From Glomus cerebriforme (taxonomy: Eukaryota; Glomeromycota; Glomeromycetes; Glomerales; Glomeraceae): 22,247 bases of DNA. The stretch is taken from NCBI GenBank assembly GCA_003550305.1, contig QKYT01000988.1:5192-27438 (forward strand), given 5' to 3'. A program made the position numbers and the translations under genes. Positions 19,785 through 22,247 of this stretch are shown piece by piece (the first letter of the stretch is position 1; the number at the start of each line of letters is the position of its first letter). The notes below the pieces were generated by a model, which was not told the DNA's origin, ran no database searches, and was given only the letters and a program-made list of their open reading frames with translations.

Positions 19785-21540
19785 GGTTTTGAAATCTTGA
19801 ACAAAATTAGTAAGTTCTTCAAACTTTATGTTTAATCTGCGATATGCAAATTTTTTCTTTTTTTTTGGTTTTTTTTGCAGGACTCCAAACTCCTCTCATT
19901 ATTTCTAAACTTTATTTTTAAAAGTAAATAAATATATATTTTTTTTATTTAATAAATATTTACTAATATTCTTTTTATATTTTTTTTAGATTTCAGAAAA
20001 TCAAAATATGACTCTGGACTCATAATTTATTTCAAAATTTTATTGTTTATTTTTTTTTATTAAATGAACGTTTACTAATGTTCTTTTTATTTTTCTTTAG
20101 GTACCAAAAACTGAAGTATGGCTCCAAACTCTATTTTGAAAATAAGACTTTAAAATTTTATTTATTATTTTTTTTTTATTAAATGAACATTTATTAATAT
20201 TCTTTTGTATTTTTTTAGATTTGAAAATCAAAATATAAGTTCTAACCTTTCCATTTTGAAGGTAATAACTTCAAAAAATTTTTTATTTTTTATTGTTTNT
20301 TTTTTATTTATAAACATTTATTAATATTTTTTTTATTTTTTAGATTTCAGGAAACTAAAATATGGCTTCAGACTTTCATTTTAAAAGTAATAACTTCAAA
20401 ATGGATTATTATTTTTTTATATTTACTAATGTTCTTTTATATTTTTTTAGGTTTAAAAATTGAAATGTAAGTTCTGAACTTTCCATTTTGAAGATAATAA
20501 CTTTGAAAATTTTTTTATCTTTTTTATTTATGAATGTTTACTAATATTCTTTTTATTTTTTTAGGTTTCAAAAACTAAAATACAGTTTCAGACTTTCATT
20601 TCAAAAATAAGACTTAAAAATTTTATTTTTTATTTTTTATTTTTATTAAATGAACATTTACTAACATTTTTTTTATTTTTCTTTAGGTTTTAGAAAACTA
20701 AAATATAATTCTAACTTCCATTTCGAAGGTAAAACTTCAAAAAATTATTTTTTTTTATTTTTTTATTAAATGAATATTTACTAATATTCTTTCTTTTGTA
20801 GATTCAGATCTTTAGATTAAAATAAGTTTATAATAAAAAGGGAAGGGTATTAAAAAAAATGTCACTAATGTAATATTCTTTTTTTTCTTGTAGGTTCAAA
20901 TTCAGTTTAGACTTCAAAGATTAAAACTTTAGCTTTTGGATTTGACCTGAACTTTAAAGGTTTGTATTGGGAAAGATAAATATAGATTTTTTTTATTAAA
21001 GAAATGTTACTAACGTACCATTTTTTTATAGGACTTTAACTTCAGATTCGACTTGGACTTTGAAGGTTTGTATCAGAAGAGATATAATTTTTTTTTAAGG
21101 AAATGTTATTAATGTAATATTTCTTTCTTTTTTGTAGAACTTCAGCTTCAGATTTGACTTGAACTTCAAAGGTTTGTATCAAAGGAGATATAATTTTTTT
21201 TTGTTAAAGAAACATTACTAATATAATGTTTCTTTCTTTTTTATAAGACTTTGGCTTCAGATTTGACTTCTTGAATTTCAAAATTGAAGGTTTGTTAGAG
21301 TTATCTACTTTGTTTTTTTAATAAAACATTTTACTAACATTTTATCTTTTTTTTTTTTTTTAGGTTCTTCAGGATATAATATTACAGAATTTTGAAGATA
21401 TACTACTTCAAATTTTTTTCTTGTTTATTATTTTTTTTTTAAAAAAAATATTTTTTTTATTAACATATTTCTTTGTTTATTTTTAGGTTCTTTAGATTCT
21501 AAAATTCTTCAAATACTAAATTTGAATTTTGGATTTAAGA
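19785..21540 (+). repeat. tandem array of about 16 intron-3'-end-like units
   Basis: Units of 92-138 bp (mean about 115) each contain a branch-site-like CTAAT/CTAAC/TTAAT, 15-30 nt of mostly T, and TAG (CAG or AAG in single cases), then 34-66 nt of less T-rich sequence, often ending in AAGGTAATAAC or AAGGTTTGTAT, which look like 5' splice sites. The AG dinucleotides end at 19785, 19880, 19989, 20100, 20218, 20343, 20450, 20564, 20686, 20801, 20893, 21031, 21137, 21247, 21363 and 21486. The units diverge gradually, with two subfamilies (before and after about 20800). In the second subfamily the segments between AG and donor read F-x-FRFDL-x-F in one frame, but lengths such as 34 nt are not multiples of three. 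No coding function is claimed. Base 20299 is N. Confidence 0.75.
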
Positions 21541-22067
21541 AAAAGTAGATAGATAGTAATATATTTTATAGATTTTTTTTTTAGATTTGATGTATTATAA
21601 TAATTTAACTTTACTGTATAAATTACATTTAATAAAAAAAATAAAGTTTTATTATATTTACAATATTATATTTTAAACATATATTATATACTATATATTA
21701 TAAGAATTTTGCAAATTTATTATAAAATTTTTGGACAGATTTTTGGTTTCTTGAAAATTTATGCAGATTTTTATTTTTTTTCTATATTGCATGTCAGCAA
21801 GGTCACAGAACTGCACAGATCTCTGTGTTGCAAAACAGCATAAATCTGACTCCTAAAAAAAATAGCAATGTTGTTACTAGAATTTCTTTATCGCTCTTTT
21901 CAAATTAGTGCAACCATGCGATTTTCAAATTGTATCATCATGTGAAAATCGATTTTCAATTTGTCACATGATAATTAACAATAATTGGCCAATGATTGTA
22001 AGATTACACAAAATTAAAAATTAATAAAATTAATTTTCGCGTCAAAAATTTTACTGTCACGTAAAAA
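21541..22067. other. gene-free flank with nested palindromes
   Basis: Very AT-rich up to about 21780, then a short GC-richer part (21790-21860) with CACAGA-TC-TCTGTG. A nested inverted repeat lies at 21937-21972. No coding feature was seen. Confidence 0.4.
21937..21972. repeat. nested inverted repeat
   Basis: Outer arms ATCATGTGA (21937-21945) and TCACATGAT (21964-21972) are exact inverse copies. Overlapping the left arm is a 14-bp perfect palindrome GAAAATCGATTTTC (21944-21957). Confidence 0.8.
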
Positions 22068-22247
22068 ATGGGAAAAATGTATAAGATTGGAGTATGCTTT
22101 GGATGTCAAAAATGTCTTTATTGTGGAATAGACTTGAAAATAGAGACATGTAATTGTAAAAAAACTGTTAAACCATCTAGAAAAAACTGAACAGATCTTG
22201 TTAAACATGCATATTCAAGAGTCTTTGACCCTACTTCTAATTCTAAT
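22068..22247 (+). pseudogene. cysteine-rich zinc-binding-like fragment, interrupted and cut by the window edge
   Basis: From the ATG at 22068 the frame reads MGKMYKIGVCFGCQKCLYCG and IDLKIETCNCKKTVKPSRKN, then TGA at 22188-22190, and stays open to the last base (TDLVKHAYSRVFDPTSNSN). Six cysteines in the order CxxCxxCxxC-x8-CxC suggest metal binding. The sensible composition after the stop suggests a once longer protein broken by one nonsense change (an Arg codon CGA to TGA would do it), or a 40-residue product. Family not identified; the downstream part is outside the window. Confidence 0.45.

Noticed and set aside
1..22247. tRNA, rRNA or other structured RNA genes
   Set aside because: No B-box-like GGTTCGANTCC with a paired acceptor stem and no rRNA signature was found by eye on either strand.

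Overview
The window looks like nuclear DNA of an AT-rich early-diverging fungus, most probably an arbuscular mycorrhizal fungus of the Rhizophagus type (Glomeromycotina). This is inferred from the very AT-rich intergenic DNA with long A and T tracts, short introns (about 70-120 nt) with GTRAGT-like donors and CTAAT/TTAAT branch-like motifs before the acceptor, and gene families that are expanded in those fungi (MATH-BTB, NYN, Myb-like, cysteine-rich fragments). No search was run, so the species is not proven. There is one assembly gap (11671-11716) and one ambiguous base (20299).

Layout: a MATH-BTB gene (10-1440, +, two exons) meets tail to tail a small three-exon gene (1942-2359, -) of the STF2/TMA10 type. 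After an AT-rich gap comes a decayed NYN-domain gene (3781-about 4531, +). A three-exon gene for a predicted seven-helix membrane protein lies at 6410-7524 (+). A decayed small secreted cysteine-rich protein follows on the minus strand (8158-8416). An intron-less Smr-domain gene (10997-11494, +) stands just before the assembly gap. A four-exon gene for a two-repeat Myb/SANT protein is at 12591-13364 (-). An eight-exon gene for a sucrose/maltose-type (GPH family) transporter is at 15512-17888 (+). The last 4.3 kb is repeat territory: a 272-bp non-autonomous hAT-like element with target-site duplication (18272-18543), a roughly 1.7-kb tandem array whose units look like intron 3' ends (19785-21490), and a zinc-finger-like cysteine-rich fragment running off the window edge (22068-22247).

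The genes do not form one pathway. They are independent eukaryotic genes: protein-turnover adaptor, stress/translation-associated small protein, putative receptor, putative nuclease, DNA-binding protein and sugar/H+ symporter. The transporter is the one with the clearest biological role (sugar uptake). Several gene models were assembled by hand from splice sites, including 14-, 18-, 21- and 26-nt exons that plain open reading frames miss. The most unusual structure is the tandem array with 16 regularly spaced 3'-splice-site-like motifs.
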